Source: Fimbriimonas planktonicus (GTDB lineage Bacteria > Armatimonadota > Fimbriimonadia > Fimbriimonadales > Fimbriimonadaceae). Taken from it: DNA of 64,000 nucleotides. This document shows positions 16,494-25,459 of the stretch, piece by piece. The stretch is from assembly GCA_965234685.1 (NCBI GenBank), contig OZ248539.1:2666001-2730000 (forward strand). Direction: 5' to 3'. The position numbers were made by a program, and so were the translations under genes. Under the pieces are notes generated by a model. That model worked only from the letters and a program-made list of their open reading frames with translations. It made no database searches and had not been told where the DNA came from. The first letter of the stretch is position 1; every line of letters begins with the position of its first letter.

Positions 16494-17786
16494 ATGCTGG
16501 ACCGCGAACTTATTCGAAAACAGACCGACCTCGTCCGAGAGGGAATCAGCCGTAAAGGACTCGATGCTGGCATCGTTGATGCTTTTATTACGGCAGATTC
16601 GAACTGGCGAAAGACCCTGACCGAGCTCGAAACGAAGCAGGCCGAAGCTAATCAATTCAGTAAGTCGATCGGCCAACTGATGGCGCAAGGCAAAAAAGAG
16701 GAAGCCGAGGCGGCAAAAGCGGAAACCCGGCAACTTAAAGAAGCCATTGCCGTTTTGGAAGGCGAGGCGCGCACGCTCGAAGAAAGCCTGCGAGCGATTG
16801 AGCTCGACATGCCCAACTTGCCGCACGAGTCCGTTCCGGACGGGGCAAACGAAACCGAGAACGTCACCCGACGAACCTGGGGCGACATTCCAAGCTTCAG
16901 CTTCACGCCAAAGCCGCACTGGGAACTCGCCGAGAGCCTCGGCATTGTGGACTTCCCGCGCGGCGCAAAGATTAGCGGCTCCGGCTTCCCGGTCTACGTC
17001 GGCCTCGGAGCGCGCCTGCAACGGGCCCTCATCAGCTTTCTCATCAACTTCCAAACCGAGAACAACGGCTACCAGGAGATCTATCCGCCGTACTTGGTGA
17101 ACCGAGCTAGCCTTGTCGGCACCGGGCAACTGCCGAAGTTCGAAGAGGATCTGTACAAGTCTACGGATGATCTCTATTTGATTCCTACCGCAGAAGTTCC
17201 GATCACCAACTTGTATCGCGACGAGATTTTGGACGCCAAAGAGCTTCCGATCAACCTCGCCGGATACTCGGCCTGCTTCCGACGAGAAGCCGGGGCGGCC
17301 GGAAAGGACACGCGCGGGCTGCAGCGGTTGCACCAGTTCGACAAGATCGAGATGGTGAAGTTCACCACGCCAGAGACCAGCTACCAAGAGCTGGAGAACA
17401 TGACCCAGAACGCGGAGGACGTTCTGAAGGCACTCGGCCTACCGTATCGCGTCATCGAAATTTGCACCGGCGACATTGGGCCCAAGGGCAGCAAGCAATA
17501 TGACCTTGAGACTTGGTCGCCGGTGATGGAGAAGTGGCTGGAAGTTTCGTCTTGCAGCAACTTTGAGGCTTACCAAAGTCGCCGCGCAAACATTCGGTAC
17601 CGACCCGAACCAGGCGCGAAGCCGGAATTTGTACACATCCTAAATGGCAGCGCCCTCGGGATGCCGCGTGTCTACGCGACGATTTTGGAGTCGTATCAAC
17701 AAGAAGATGGTTCCGTGCGTGTTCCCGACGTTTTGGTTCCGTATATGGGAACGGAGTTGATATCGAAGACGCAAGATCCGAGCTAA
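16494..17786 (+). CDS. serS: Seryl-tRNA synthetase
   Basis: 430 residues. An N-terminal antiparallel coiled-coil tRNA-binding arm (about 30-105) precedes the class II catalytic core, with motif 2 near LQRLHQFDKIEM and motif 3 near NGSALGMPRVYATILE. It charges tRNA-Ser in the cytoplasm. ATG 16494 gives the standard MLDRELIR start; a frame extension to 16389 is not homologous. TACAAT ends 12 bases before the ATG. A tRNA-Ser gene lies elsewhere in this window. Confidence 0.96.
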   Translation: MLDRELIRKQTDLVREGISRKGLDAGIVDAFITADSNWRKTLTELETKQAEANQFSKSIGQLMAQGKKEEAEAAKAETRQLKEAIAVLEGEARTLEESLRAIELDMPNLPHESVPDGANETENVTRRTWGDIPSFSFTPKPHWELAESLGIVDFPRGAKISGSGFPVYVGLGARLQRALISFLINFQTENNGYQEIYPPYLVNRASLVGTGQLPKFEEDLYKSTDDLYLIPTAEVPITNLYRDEILDAKELPINLAGYSACFRREAGAAGKDTRGLQRLHQFDKIEMVKFTTPETSYQELENMTQNAEDVLKALGLPYRVIEICTGDIGPKGSKQYDLETWSPVMEKWLEVSSCSNFEAYQSRRANIRYRPEPGAKPEFVHILNGSALGMPRVYATILESYQQEDGSVRVPDVLVPYMGTELISKTQDPS

Positions 17787-17905
17787 ATCCGATTCGTCTC
17801 GCGCTTGAGGCGGCATACGACTCGGGAGACCTGATTGAGTACCGCCCGTGGCCAGATGACGGCGCGATCCTTTGCGGATATGTCACCAGCGTTGGGCCCG
17901 AAGAG

Positions 17906-19141
17906 GTGACGATCAAAGAGATCGACTCGAACGGGATGCAAAGTGAGGTGGATGATGAGATCTACGACATCTCAGATATCCACGAGGTGACTCTTCGTTC
18001 ACCCTATTTGATTCGCCTTCAGCATCTGGTCAACGCCCCATTGCTCGGAGCGATGGATACATCCAGCCTGCTCCAAAGCCAAGAGGAGAAGCTGCGGCAA
18101 GCCGTCGAGGGTAACCGGGCCATCACGATTAGCTTTCCCGACGACTCCGAGGCAGATGAGGACGAAGTATCGGACACGAGCACGGAGTACCAGTACGCAA
18201 TTCGGAACGTCGATTGGCCCTTTATTGAAGCCGAACAGCTGGACGACAACGGCGAATCTTACGAGTGGAAGATCATTCGTGCGACTCGAACCCAGGTTGG
18301 TAAAGAAGGAAACTCCGACGCGAAAGTCACTCAGCTGCTCCACAGCCAAAAGCGGGCAAGTTCGATTTTTGCGGACGAGGACCTTTTCGTTCGCTTGGAG
18401 CGATTCTTGGCGACAATGGGTCGGCAAGGCGCTTCCCTGTTTGGACCAGAGAACTTCTTGGACCTGAGCAACGGCTATGCCGTCTTTGCCGGCGTCGGTT
18501 GCCCAATCACTCAGGCCCACGGCCGATTCTCCGCCGAGGACATTGCTAAGATCTCCGAGTTTTACGCCTCGCGCGAGACCGGTTGGGAAGCCCTTGTGAC
18601 GCCCTACGCTGAGCCAGGTGCGGTGGAGCGACTTCAGGAAATTGGTGCGAAGTTGAACGGCTGGGAAACGGTTCTGTTTCTTCCGCTTCCCCACCTCAAT
18701 ATCGGCGGCGCCCGGCTGCTGTCCGATGTTCGGATTGAAGAAGTATCGGTTGACCGAGTTGCCGACTGGGCCGGGCTGTTGCAGTCAGGATTTGAGGATC
18801 CGAGCCTGAGTTCGGCGTTGGAAAACTTGAATCGCTACATGATGGAGCTGCCGGACATGCATCGTTATGTGCTCTCTTGTGGCGGCACCCCAGCTGCGGC
18901 GGCGGGTTTGATCATTCGCGACGATATCGCCTACTTGGCCGGGTCCGCGACGAAGGAAGAATATCGAGGCCGAGGTTTCCACGGCGCGCTTTTGGACCGA
19001 CGAATCCAGATCGCCATGCGCCACGGCGCGCGGCTCGCCATCATCGGCACCGAACCCGGCAGCACGAGTCAAAGGAACGCCGAACGAGCTGGCTTCCGAG
19101 TGGCTTACAACGTGATGTCATTCTCCGTTCCGAAAAGTTAA
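17906..19141 (+). CDS. GNAT-fold acetyltransferase-like protein; true start probably upstream and non-canonical
   Basis: 411 residues from the first canonical start (GTG 17906). The C-terminal GNAT domain (about 275-410) has the acetyl-CoA loop EYRGRGFHG and the closing ERAGFRVAY strand. The middle region resembles the degenerate N-terminal GNAT lobe found in such two-lobe proteins (GRQGASLFGPENF). Protein-like sequence continues in frame upstream to about 17762 (NPIRLALEAAYDSGDLIEY), yet that stretch contains no ATG, GTG or TTG. ATC 17762 and ATT 17834 each have GGAG 5 bases upstream. The substrate is unknown. It follows serS directly, or overlaps it if the start is 17762. Confidence 0.75.
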   Translation: MTIKEIDSNGMQSEVDDEIYDISDIHEVTLRSPYLIRLQHLVNAPLLGAMDTSSLLQSQEEKLRQAVEGNRAITISFPDDSEADEDEVSDTSTEYQYAIRNVDWPFIEAEQLDDNGESYEWKIIRATRTQVGKEGNSDAKVTQLLHSQKRASSIFADEDLFVRLERFLATMGRQGASLFGPENFLDLSNGYAVFAGVGCPITQAHGRFSAEDIAKISEFYASRETGWEALVTPYAEPGAVERLQEIGAKLNGWETVLFLPLPHLNIGGARLLSDVRIEEVSVDRVADWAGLLQSGFEDPSLSSALENLNRYMMELPDMHRYVLSCGGTPAAAAGLIIRDDIAYLAGSATKEEYRGRGFHGALLDRRIQIAMRHGARLAIIGTEPGSTSQRNAERAGFRVAYNVMSFSVPKS

Positions 19142-19194
19142 GGGACATAACAATTACTGCATTCTGCTAAGTTGACGCAGTATTCTGTCGCGCA

Positions 19195-20973
19195 ATGAGT
19201 CCTGCGCTCACTCGCATTTGCCGTTGGTTGCTTTGTGCGCTGATGTGGTGCGGAGTTATGGCCTCATCTGTCGCCCAGATCGTTGAGTCGAAAGAACCCC
19301 TCATCGGCAACCCAGAGTTCAAGATTCTAGAGCAGTTCCGGGATAACTTTGGGTGGCCCACTCCGGAGATTCGGAAAGGGCAATCCGTACTCTATGTTTT
19401 TGCAGAGGGACCGAGTTACAAGGTGGTGGCAGTGGGACCGACCACGTCCGATCCCAAAGGCTACGCCGAGAAGCTCAACGCCTGGAAAAGGCAGCGAGCG
19501 CTTCCTGGGAGCGTTCAATATGCTCGCCAGAAATCCGCCGCGGTTGCCGTCTACACCTACTCGACCACAGGCTTCGGCAAGGCGGGCTATAGCCTTGAGC
19601 TTCCTTTGGCTTCTCTCCCGCGCGAAGTCAAGCTTGAAGATGTAACGAACTGCGCGCTCGTGTTCTTTCGCGTAACCGGCCCGCCGTCAGCGTTACCTGG
19701 TCCAACGTTCGTGGGACAGGATGGATTGAAGTACTGGAACTTATCCGCAACTCCTGCCAAGAGCGATATCCGAATTTCCGAAGCGTTAGCGGGATGGATC
19801 TTCCCTTTTCTCTCCATTGTAAGCCTATTGCCAATCGTCGGCGTAGTTGCAGCATTCATTTACGCCAAACCCATCCGGCAGCAGACCGATATTCCGGACC
19901 TCGAACGAGAAACGCTGTTCTTTAAGAGCATGCAGCCCATCGTTGTTGCGGTGTTAAGTCTTCACTTCTTGATCTCGTTACCCGTCATCGGCACTCGTTC
20001 CTTGGATCCATTGGTGGCTCTTTGGTTCGGCACAGAGCAGATTGGATCTGGCTTGCTTGTACTTGTCGCACTGACCGCTTTACCGAGCTTGCTATATACG
20101 ATTCTTCTTCGTAGGATTTACAAGTTAGAAGGTCAGGCAGACATGAACATTGTCTCGTCTGGCCAGCCGATGGATGATGAACCTTTCCGAATTCCCTATA
20201 GAATACCGGAACTAGCTGCCGTTCTGCCCCATTTGGTGATCCTTTTGACACTACTTGTAGGAGCAATTATTCCAGTCTTACCGTTTGAATGGCTTCATGG
20301 ATACAAAAGCTCCTGGATCATACTTTCGTCCGTATTTCAGAGTTTTTTCCCTTATCGTATCTCTTACCTCACTGCACCTTCAAAGGCCATTGACTTGTCT
20401 ACGTTACAGGAAAAGGCCCGCATTGCATTATCCATTGTCGAAAAAGTAATCGGAAAGACGGACAAACAAGCTCTGATTCTAAGAACAAGATATGCCGAGT
20501 TCGAAATCCATGAACTCGACCATGAAATTCAAATCCCTGAGTGGTGGGTTCGTCGCTCCTCCATAGAAGAAATTGCGTTCTCGATGCTTCATAGTATCTG
20601 GTTCACAGTTTCGAAGCCGGTAGGAGATACCGCATTTTCCCTACTCGCTTTTCTTGCAGGCGCAGTCCCGTATGTGCTCTTCGTCTTTCAATCACGACTT
20701 CCTGGAGTGACTGACCTGGTTCGTTATGCCAGCCTGCTTCTCCCAGTCACGGTTGGAATCATCTATTGGCGCATGCGGTGGCTCAACACCAGAGACGCCA
20801 TGTTTGCGACCGATGCCCGAGTCGTTGAAGTCACCCAAAACCCCAGCGCCGCCATCTCCGCGCTCGAACGTATGAGTCAGATTGAGGTAGTTCGAAAAGG
20901 ACGCTTGAGCTTCCCGCTAAAACCGACCTGCCGCGAGCGGATTGAGCGCATCCAGGAGAGGCTCGCTCCTTAG
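19195..20973 (+). CDS. M48-like membrane protein without HEXXH (copy 1)
   Basis: 592 residues. A signal peptide (cleavage after about residue 28) precedes a conserved domain beginning IVESKEP, several membrane segments (about 200-225, 240-260, 280-305, 340-360) and a C-terminal region like the tail of M48 peptidases: ATDARVVEVTQNPSAAISALERM and PTCRERIERIQ mirror the AD...TGDP..ALxKL and HPxxxxRI elements. The zinc-binding HEXXH expected between the membrane regions is not found, so it is probably not a protease. TATTCT ends 8 bases before ATG 19195. It is a paralogue of the next gene. Confidence 0.6.
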   Translation: MSPALTRICRWLLCALMWCGVMASSVAQIVESKEPLIGNPEFKILEQFRDNFGWPTPEIRKGQSVLYVFAEGPSYKVVAVGPTTSDPKGYAEKLNAWKRQRALPGSVQYARQKSAAVAVYTYSTTGFGKAGYSLELPLASLPREVKLEDVTNCALVFFRVTGPPSALPGPTFVGQDGLKYWNLSATPAKSDIRISEALAGWIFPFLSIVSLLPIVGVVAAFIYAKPIRQQTDIPDLERETLFFKSMQPIVVAVLSLHFLISLPVIGTRSLDPLVALWFGTEQIGSGLLVLVALTALPSLLYTILLRRIYKLEGQADMNIVSSGQPMDDEPFRIPYRIPELAAVLPHLVILLTLLVGAIIPVLPFEWLHGYKSSWIILSSVFQSFFPYRISYLTAPSKAIDLSTLQEKARIALSIVEKVIGKTDKQALILRTRYAEFEIHELDHEIQIPEWWVRRSSIEEIAFSMLHSIWFTVSKPVGDTAFSLLAFLAGAVPYVLFVFQSRLPGVTDLVRYASLLLPVTVGIIYWRMRWLNTRDAMFATDARVVEVTQNPSAAISALERMSQIEVVRKGRLSFPLKPTCRERIERIQERLAP

Positions 20974-21046
20974 CCGGTCAAGTCTCATGTTAAGGAACAG
21001 AAAATTTCATGTCTCCCAACACAAACCCGCAGTATCATTGCGCGTG

Positions 21047-22852
21047 ATGAGCCTCGTAGGGCCCCGGTTCTTATGGTTGCTGACCTGCTTAGTCCTTGCC
21101 GCCGGGCTGGTGACCTCAGCTGGCGCTCAGATCGTTGAGTCGAGGGAGTGGCTGGTTAAGAAGACCGAGCACGCGCTTCTCGACGAGTTCAAAACCAATT
21201 TCGGATGGCCCGATCCAGAATTGCCGAAGGGCCAAGCCGTGCTTTACGTTCAAGTCAAAGGCTGGTCGTTCAGAGTTTTGGCAGTGGGCCCGAAAACCTC
21301 CGATGCAAAACGGTACGCCCAGAAGTTAGATGCTTGGCGTCGACGCAATGGGCTCTCTGGAACCGTGGAGTACTCCCAGGAAAGCGACTGCGCGGCTGCG
21401 AGCTTCATTTACTCGGTCGCAGGATTTGGCAAAACAGAGCTGAATTTCAGCATTCCGCTCGCCTCGTTGTATCGCGACGTGCGGCTAGAAGACACGACTC
21501 GCTTTGGTGTCGTTATGAGCGGGGTCGCCCAACTACCGAGTGACTTCGACAAGCCAAACCTTACAAAGCAGTCCGGTTATCGCTATTGGGATTTTTCCGA
21601 TTGGCGTGCGCCAAAGGATGTGCGCCTTTCCGCGAGGCTAGATTGGTGGGCTGTGCCGGCATTCGTAGCGCTTGCCCTCTTTCCGTTCCTTTGCGCCGCT
21701 GTCACATACTGCGTTGCCGTTCGGATTGCCCGCGATCCCAAGTTGCCTTTGAACACTAGACAAGAACGGTTTAAAAAGATTCAGAACAGCGCAGTTTTAT
21801 GGACAGGGGGGCCGAGTCTCATTTTAGGGCTAGCCGTTGTGTTTTCAAGAGTCCTTGCCCGCCAGTCTGAGTTTCTATTTGGTGATTTTCGAACGCCCAT
21901 GAGCCTGCTATTCGTTATTGGAGCGGTCGTAGCTTTCCCTGTGACTGGCTTGTTTAGAAAGGAACACCTAAAGCTCGCTGAACAAAGCCTTGATCAACTG
22001 GGCCGACCTCCGTTGATCAAAACACCTAGAGTTGAGGAAAGCGGGAACCGAGAATTCATCTGGGAGGCATTCCAAGTTCCATTTGCGATTGCTTGTGCGT
22101 TGTCGATTCACTATTTGCCTACTACGAAGACAGATGCAATCCACCAATACAAGTCTCTGATCGCGATGCTCGTTTCAACGTTAATCATCTTTTTGTCTCC
22201 TAGGTGGTTTAGTGTCTTACGACCTGCTCCGACAACAGAAGAAGTTGAGATAGAGCCTGAGCTAAGGCAGAAGATCCAGGAAGTGCTCGGTAGCCTCAAA
22301 GCTAATGGATCCACCGGCGTGAATGACGTCAAGATTCATCCGCAGTCTCCCTTGTCGATTACAATTTATGTGACTAAGAACAAGCTAGGTATCTCTGACG
22401 CCGCAATTCGCGAGCTAACGCCCGATGAGTTAGAGTTCTGCATCCTTGAATCCGAAAGGCATCCGGAGATGCCGATGCCTACAATTCCGCAAACGGTCGT
22501 CGCTAGCCTCTTACCCTTTTTGACCGTCATCTATTGGGCACTCGCACCGGCTCCGTCGGTACTGGTAGCTACCATCATGACGGCAGTTCTCTTGATACCG
22601 ACGGGATTTTGGTTGACTACGTCGTTCCGCGCGATCCACTGGATGCGGGAAGAGAAGTTGCGGATCGACCTAGAATTAATACGTTTAACCGGAAATCCTT
22701 CCGCTGCTGTATCCGCCTTTCAAAAGCAAGACAACTTTCTCCGGGCGGACCCGGCGACTTCTGGCTCCAACCCCAAGCCGACCTATTCCGAGCGAATCGC
22801 CCGCATCCGCGCCGCATTTCCAGAAACCCCTAGCGACCCCGCGTCCGAATAA
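21047..22852 (+). CDS. M48-like membrane protein with degenerate HEXXH (copy 2)
   Basis: 601 residues from ATG 21047. This start gives a clean signal peptide and has TATCAT ending 8 bases upstream, the same spacing as copy 1; the frame itself opens at 20942. The N-terminal domain is clearly homologous to copy 1 (AQIVESRE, FGWPDPELPKGQAVLYV). The M48 landmark LTPDELEFCILESERHP is recognisable: the usual LAHELGHI site reads ILESERHPE, so the zinc ligands are gone. The tail GNPSAAVSAFQKQ and PTYSERIARI also fits M48. It is a likely pseudoprotease or scaffold in the inner membrane. Confidence 0.6.
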   Translation: MSLVGPRFLWLLTCLVLAAGLVTSAGAQIVESREWLVKKTEHALLDEFKTNFGWPDPELPKGQAVLYVQVKGWSFRVLAVGPKTSDAKRYAQKLDAWRRRNGLSGTVEYSQESDCAAASFIYSVAGFGKTELNFSIPLASLYRDVRLEDTTRFGVVMSGVAQLPSDFDKPNLTKQSGYRYWDFSDWRAPKDVRLSARLDWWAVPAFVALALFPFLCAAVTYCVAVRIARDPKLPLNTRQERFKKIQNSAVLWTGGPSLILGLAVVFSRVLARQSEFLFGDFRTPMSLLFVIGAVVAFPVTGLFRKEHLKLAEQSLDQLGRPPLIKTPRVEESGNREFIWEAFQVPFAIACALSIHYLPTTKTDAIHQYKSLIAMLVSTLIIFLSPRWFSVLRPAPTTEEVEIEPELRQKIQEVLGSLKANGSTGVNDVKIHPQSPLSITIYVTKNKLGISDAAIRELTPDELEFCILESERHPEMPMPTIPQTVVASLLPFLTVIYWALAPAPSVLVATIMTAVLLIPTGFWLTTSFRAIHWMREEKLRIDLELIRLTGNPSAAVSAFQKQDNFLRADPATSGSNPKPTYSERIARIRAAFPETPSDPASE

Positions 22853-22874
22853 ACTATCCTCAGGTCAACCAACG

Positions 22875-23678
22875 ATGCTTAGCTCTCTGTTCCTCCTCGC
22901 CGCCTTCGCCCCCGCACCCTATCAGCCGAGCGTCCAAGCCTGGACCTTCAACCGGTTCACCGTTTTCGAGGCGATCGAAAAGACTGCCGCGGCCGGATCG
23001 CAGAACATCGAACTCTTCCCGGGTCAGAAGCTCGCGCCAGATTCCGATGCAAAGGTTGGCCCAGAAATGTCGGCCGATGCGCTGCAGAAGCTCAAGGACA
23101 AGCTTGCAAAGCACAACGTTCGCGCCATTGCCTTCGGCGTGACCGGCATTGCCCGAGACGAGGCCGGCGCCCGACCACTCTTCCTCTTCGCAAAATCGCT
23201 TGGCATCCAGATCCTGAACACCGAAAGCACCGACGCCATCGACACGATTGAAAAGATGGTGAAGGAGTACGACGTCAAAGTCGGTTTCCACAACCACCCG
23301 CGCCAGGCGAACAACCCGAACTACAAGGTTTGGGATCCAGCGTATGTGTACGAGCTGGTCAAGAACCGCGACAAGCGTATCGGCTCCTGCGCCGACACCG
23401 GCCACTGGGTGCGAAGCGGAATTAAGCCCGTTGACGCGATCAAAACCCTCAAGGGCCGAATCGTCAGCAGCCACCTGAAGGACCTTCACGAATTCACCCC
23501 CGGTGGCCACGATGTCGTTTTCGGCACTGGAGTAAGTGATGTACCTGCGATCCTTGCCGAATACAAGAAGATCAACATGCAAGGAAGCGTGAGCGTGGAG
23601 TACGAGCACAACTGGGATACCAACCTCGCCGAAGTAGCCCAATGCATCGGCTACCTCCGCGCTAACCGAGGACAGTAA
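22875..23678 (+). CDS. Secreted sugar-phosphate isomerase/epimerase-like TIM barrel protein
   Basis: 267 residues. A short hydrophobic leader (MLSSLFLLAAFAPA) precedes an AP-endonuclease-2-type TIM barrel. Probable metal ligands are the Glu of IELFP, the Glu of NTEST, the His pair of GFHNHPR, the Asp/His of CADTGH, the His of SSHLKD and the Glu of VEYEH. The family isomerises sugars such as xylose or hydroxypyruvate. The leader suggests it acts outside the cytoplasm. It ends 16 bases before the next gene. Confidence 0.8.
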   Translation: MLSSLFLLAAFAPAPYQPSVQAWTFNRFTVFEAIEKTAAAGSQNIELFPGQKLAPDSDAKVGPEMSADALQKLKDKLAKHNVRAIAFGVTGIARDEAGARPLFLFAKSLGIQILNTESTDAIDTIEKMVKEYDVKVGFHNHPRQANNPNYKVWDPAYVYELVKNRDKRIGSCADTGHWVRSGIKPVDAIKTLKGRIVSSHLKDLHEFTPGGHDVVFGTGVSDVPAILAEYKKINMQGSVSVEYEHNWDTNLAEVAQCIGYLRANRGQ

Positions 23679-23694
23679 GGGTTCCCATGGCGCG

Positions 23695-24468
23695 ATGATC
23701 AGTTGGCTCAAGGGTGCGAAGCGGGTTCATGACCTCGGCGGCTCGCACCCGATCAGCTCGAACTTGCCTTTTGACGAATGGGATCGAAAAGACACGGTCA
23801 ACACAGACCGCTGGATGCGAAAGCTAAAAGAGCCCATCCCGGTTGCCGAGTCGGATCGCCCGTTCTTTGGGTCAAGAATGCATGATTCCTGGCTTGTTGA
23901 CTCAAAGCGAGCGGGCTCGGAATATGTTCTAACCCTCAGTTGCTTCTTCGCTTCCATCTTTGCGGAGAATCTTGCAAGCATCATTGGCCTCCGTCCGGAA
24001 CATCTCTATTGGAATTTTTCGGGACCATTTCGGGTCAATCTTTGCTGTTACGGCGTCACTTATCAAAGAACAGCCACCGAAGGAATTGATGGATGGCTTA
24101 AACATTTCCGCATTCCGCCGCACGAGTTTAAGAGTTACAACGACGGAACGTTTCTTTACGATTGGTTCGAGCAGCAAGATGATCGAATCCAGTGGATCGT
24201 CGAACTTAACCTGGGTCCCTCAGTTTACGTTTTGACCGACTGCAGCGCTGTTTCCGCTACTGACTTACGAGAAATTGACCTCGTAACTGCTTTTGGTCCG
24301 AAGGTCCGGAATGTCTGGAACGACGTTCTGGAGGCTAGCAAGAACGCGGACTTACACTATTTTTTAGTCGGGGAGGCGATTCATAAGTCTATGGCCGCCC
24401 ATGGTTTATCAACACAAGACTTCGACACGACGAATTTTCAACATGCTTTCTACGACCCTAACAGATAA
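23695..24468 (+). CDS. Hypothetical protein X1 of a tandem pair
   Basis: 257 residues, soluble, with no signal peptide. Conserved segments shared with X2 (24673-25446) include SWLKDAK/SWLKGAK near the N-terminus, MHDSWLV (about 62-68), CFFASIFAENL, GPFRV, QRTA and a C-terminal KDFDTTNF-like end. I do not recognise the family; the HDSWL motif is reminiscent of small DUF proteins but I will not assign one. By eye, roughly half the residues match X2 and the lengths are identical. It is the first half of a 978-base tandem duplication. Confidence 0.7.
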   Translation: MISWLKGAKRVHDLGGSHPISSNLPFDEWDRKDTVNTDRWMRKLKEPIPVAESDRPFFGSRMHDSWLVDSKRAGSEYVLTLSCFFASIFAENLASIIGLRPEHLYWNFSGPFRVNLCCYGVTYQRTATEGIDGWLKHFRIPPHEFKSYNDGTFLYDWFEQQDDRIQWIVELNLGPSVYVLTDCSAVSATDLREIDLVTAFGPKVRNVWNDVLEASKNADLHYFLVGEAIHKSMAAHGLSTQDFDTTNFQHAFYDPNR

Positions 24469-24469
24469 G

Positions 24470-24475
24470 TAACCT
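24470..24475 (+). promoter_or_regulatory. -10-like hexamer of the aminopeptidase remnant
   Basis: TAACCT ending 6 bases before ATG 24482, identical in sequence and spacing to the hexamer before the intact gene at 25460. Its survival is evidence that the remnant is a true duplicate of that start region. Confidence 0.45.
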
Positions 24476-24481
24476 TTCCCC

Positions 24482-24676
24482 ATGAGCCGCTACATTTCCG
24501 TCGACACCGAGAGCACCACGCGCCTCATGTCGTGCTTGAACCACTCAGGACCAGACGGAATGCTAGGAGATCATAACCGACTGGACAGACTCGCTTCCCC
24601 AAACCTTACGAAAGCAGACTTTGATCTGGCTCACTACAAGTTTGAGCTAATCTCTTCTCACACTGGTTACCGATGA
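24482..24676 (+). pseudogene. Remnant (64 codons) of a D-aminopeptidase gene, still open
   Basis: The 64-residue product begins RYISVDTE, aligning with IYISVDIE at the start of the intact peptidase at 25460, and includes the metal-type residues Asp8 and Glu10. PDG at residues 24-26 also aligns. The end, FELISSHTGYR, matches VELISGHGAGR (residues 78-88 of the intact protein), so about 24 residues have been lost internally and everything after residue 88 is missing. Its stop overlaps the X2 start (ATGA). It could be a decaying pseudogene or a retained mini-protein. Confidence 0.75.
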
Positions 24677-25446
24677 AAAGCTGGCTAAAAGACGCGAAGC
24701 ACGTGAATGACCTCGGAGGGGTACCACACCTAAAGTCAAACATTCCGTGGGAGGAAGAGGAGCGGCGAGAAGCGGTCTACTGGGAACGCTGGTTAGCCAA
24801 GCTCAAAAAGCAGATCCCAGTAAACGAAGAATACCGACCCTTTTTCCGCTCGAGTATGCATGATTCCTGGTTGGTAGGTTCCGAGCGGAAAGGTGGGGAA
24901 TACAACCTTACGGTGAGCTGCATCTTTGCCACCGTCTTTGCTGAAAATTTAGGGGACATCCTCGGATTACATCCGGAGGGTTTGCACTGGCATTTCGCCG
25001 GGCCGTTCCGGGTAGTTCTTTCCTGTAACGACATCTATTATCAGAGAACTGCCGATCTTGAACTGAATGGTTGGCTAAAGTTTTATCGTATTGAAATCCC
25101 GGAGTTTAAGAGCTTTGAACAGGGAACCTTCCTTTTCGATTGGTTTGAAGAGCAAGATGGTCGTATTCAGTGGGTCGTGAATCTTTGGATCAAAATGGAA
25201 AACGTCTTCGTTCTGACTGACTGCAAGTCGCTATCCGCAACTGATCTGAGAGAGGTCGACCTGATAAAGGCATTCGGGCCGAACGTCGCGAAAGTATGGG
25301 CCGATGTCCGAATGGCCACCGAGCGGGACTGGCATTACGAGCTGGTTCATTCAGAGATTCAGAAGTCAATGATCGTCCACGGCTTAACCCCAAAAGACTT
25401 CGACACGACGAACTTTCGATACTCCTTCCGCGAACCCTACATTTGA
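24673..25446 (+). CDS. Hypothetical protein X2 of a tandem pair
   Basis: 257 residues, the same length as X1 and colinear with it (SWLKDAKHVNDLGG, MHDSWLVGSE, CIFATVFAENL, GPFRVVLSC, DFDTTNFRYSF). No known domain, no membrane segment. It starts within the stop of the aminopeptidase remnant and ends 13 bases before the intact aminopeptidase gene, so the two are probably co-transcribed. This arrangement is likely the ancestral one. Confidence 0.7.
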   Translation: MKSWLKDAKHVNDLGGVPHLKSNIPWEEEERREAVYWERWLAKLKKQIPVNEEYRPFFRSSMHDSWLVGSERKGGEYNLTVSCIFATVFAENLGDILGLHPEGLHWHFAGPFRVVLSCNDIYYQRTADLELNGWLKFYRIEIPEFKSFEQGTFLFDWFEEQDGRIQWVVNLWIKMENVFVLTDCKSLSATDLREVDLIKAFGPNVAKVWADVRMATERDWHYELVHSEIQKSMIVHGLTPKDFDTTNFRYSFREPYI

Positions 25447-25447
25447 G

Positions 25448-25453
25448 TAACCT
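25448..25453 (+). promoter_or_regulatory. -10-like hexamer before the D-aminopeptidase start
   Basis: TAACCT followed by six bases and GTG 25460, with no ribosome site between. Supports leaderless transcription of this gene. Confidence 0.45.
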
Positions 25454-25459
25454 GACCGG

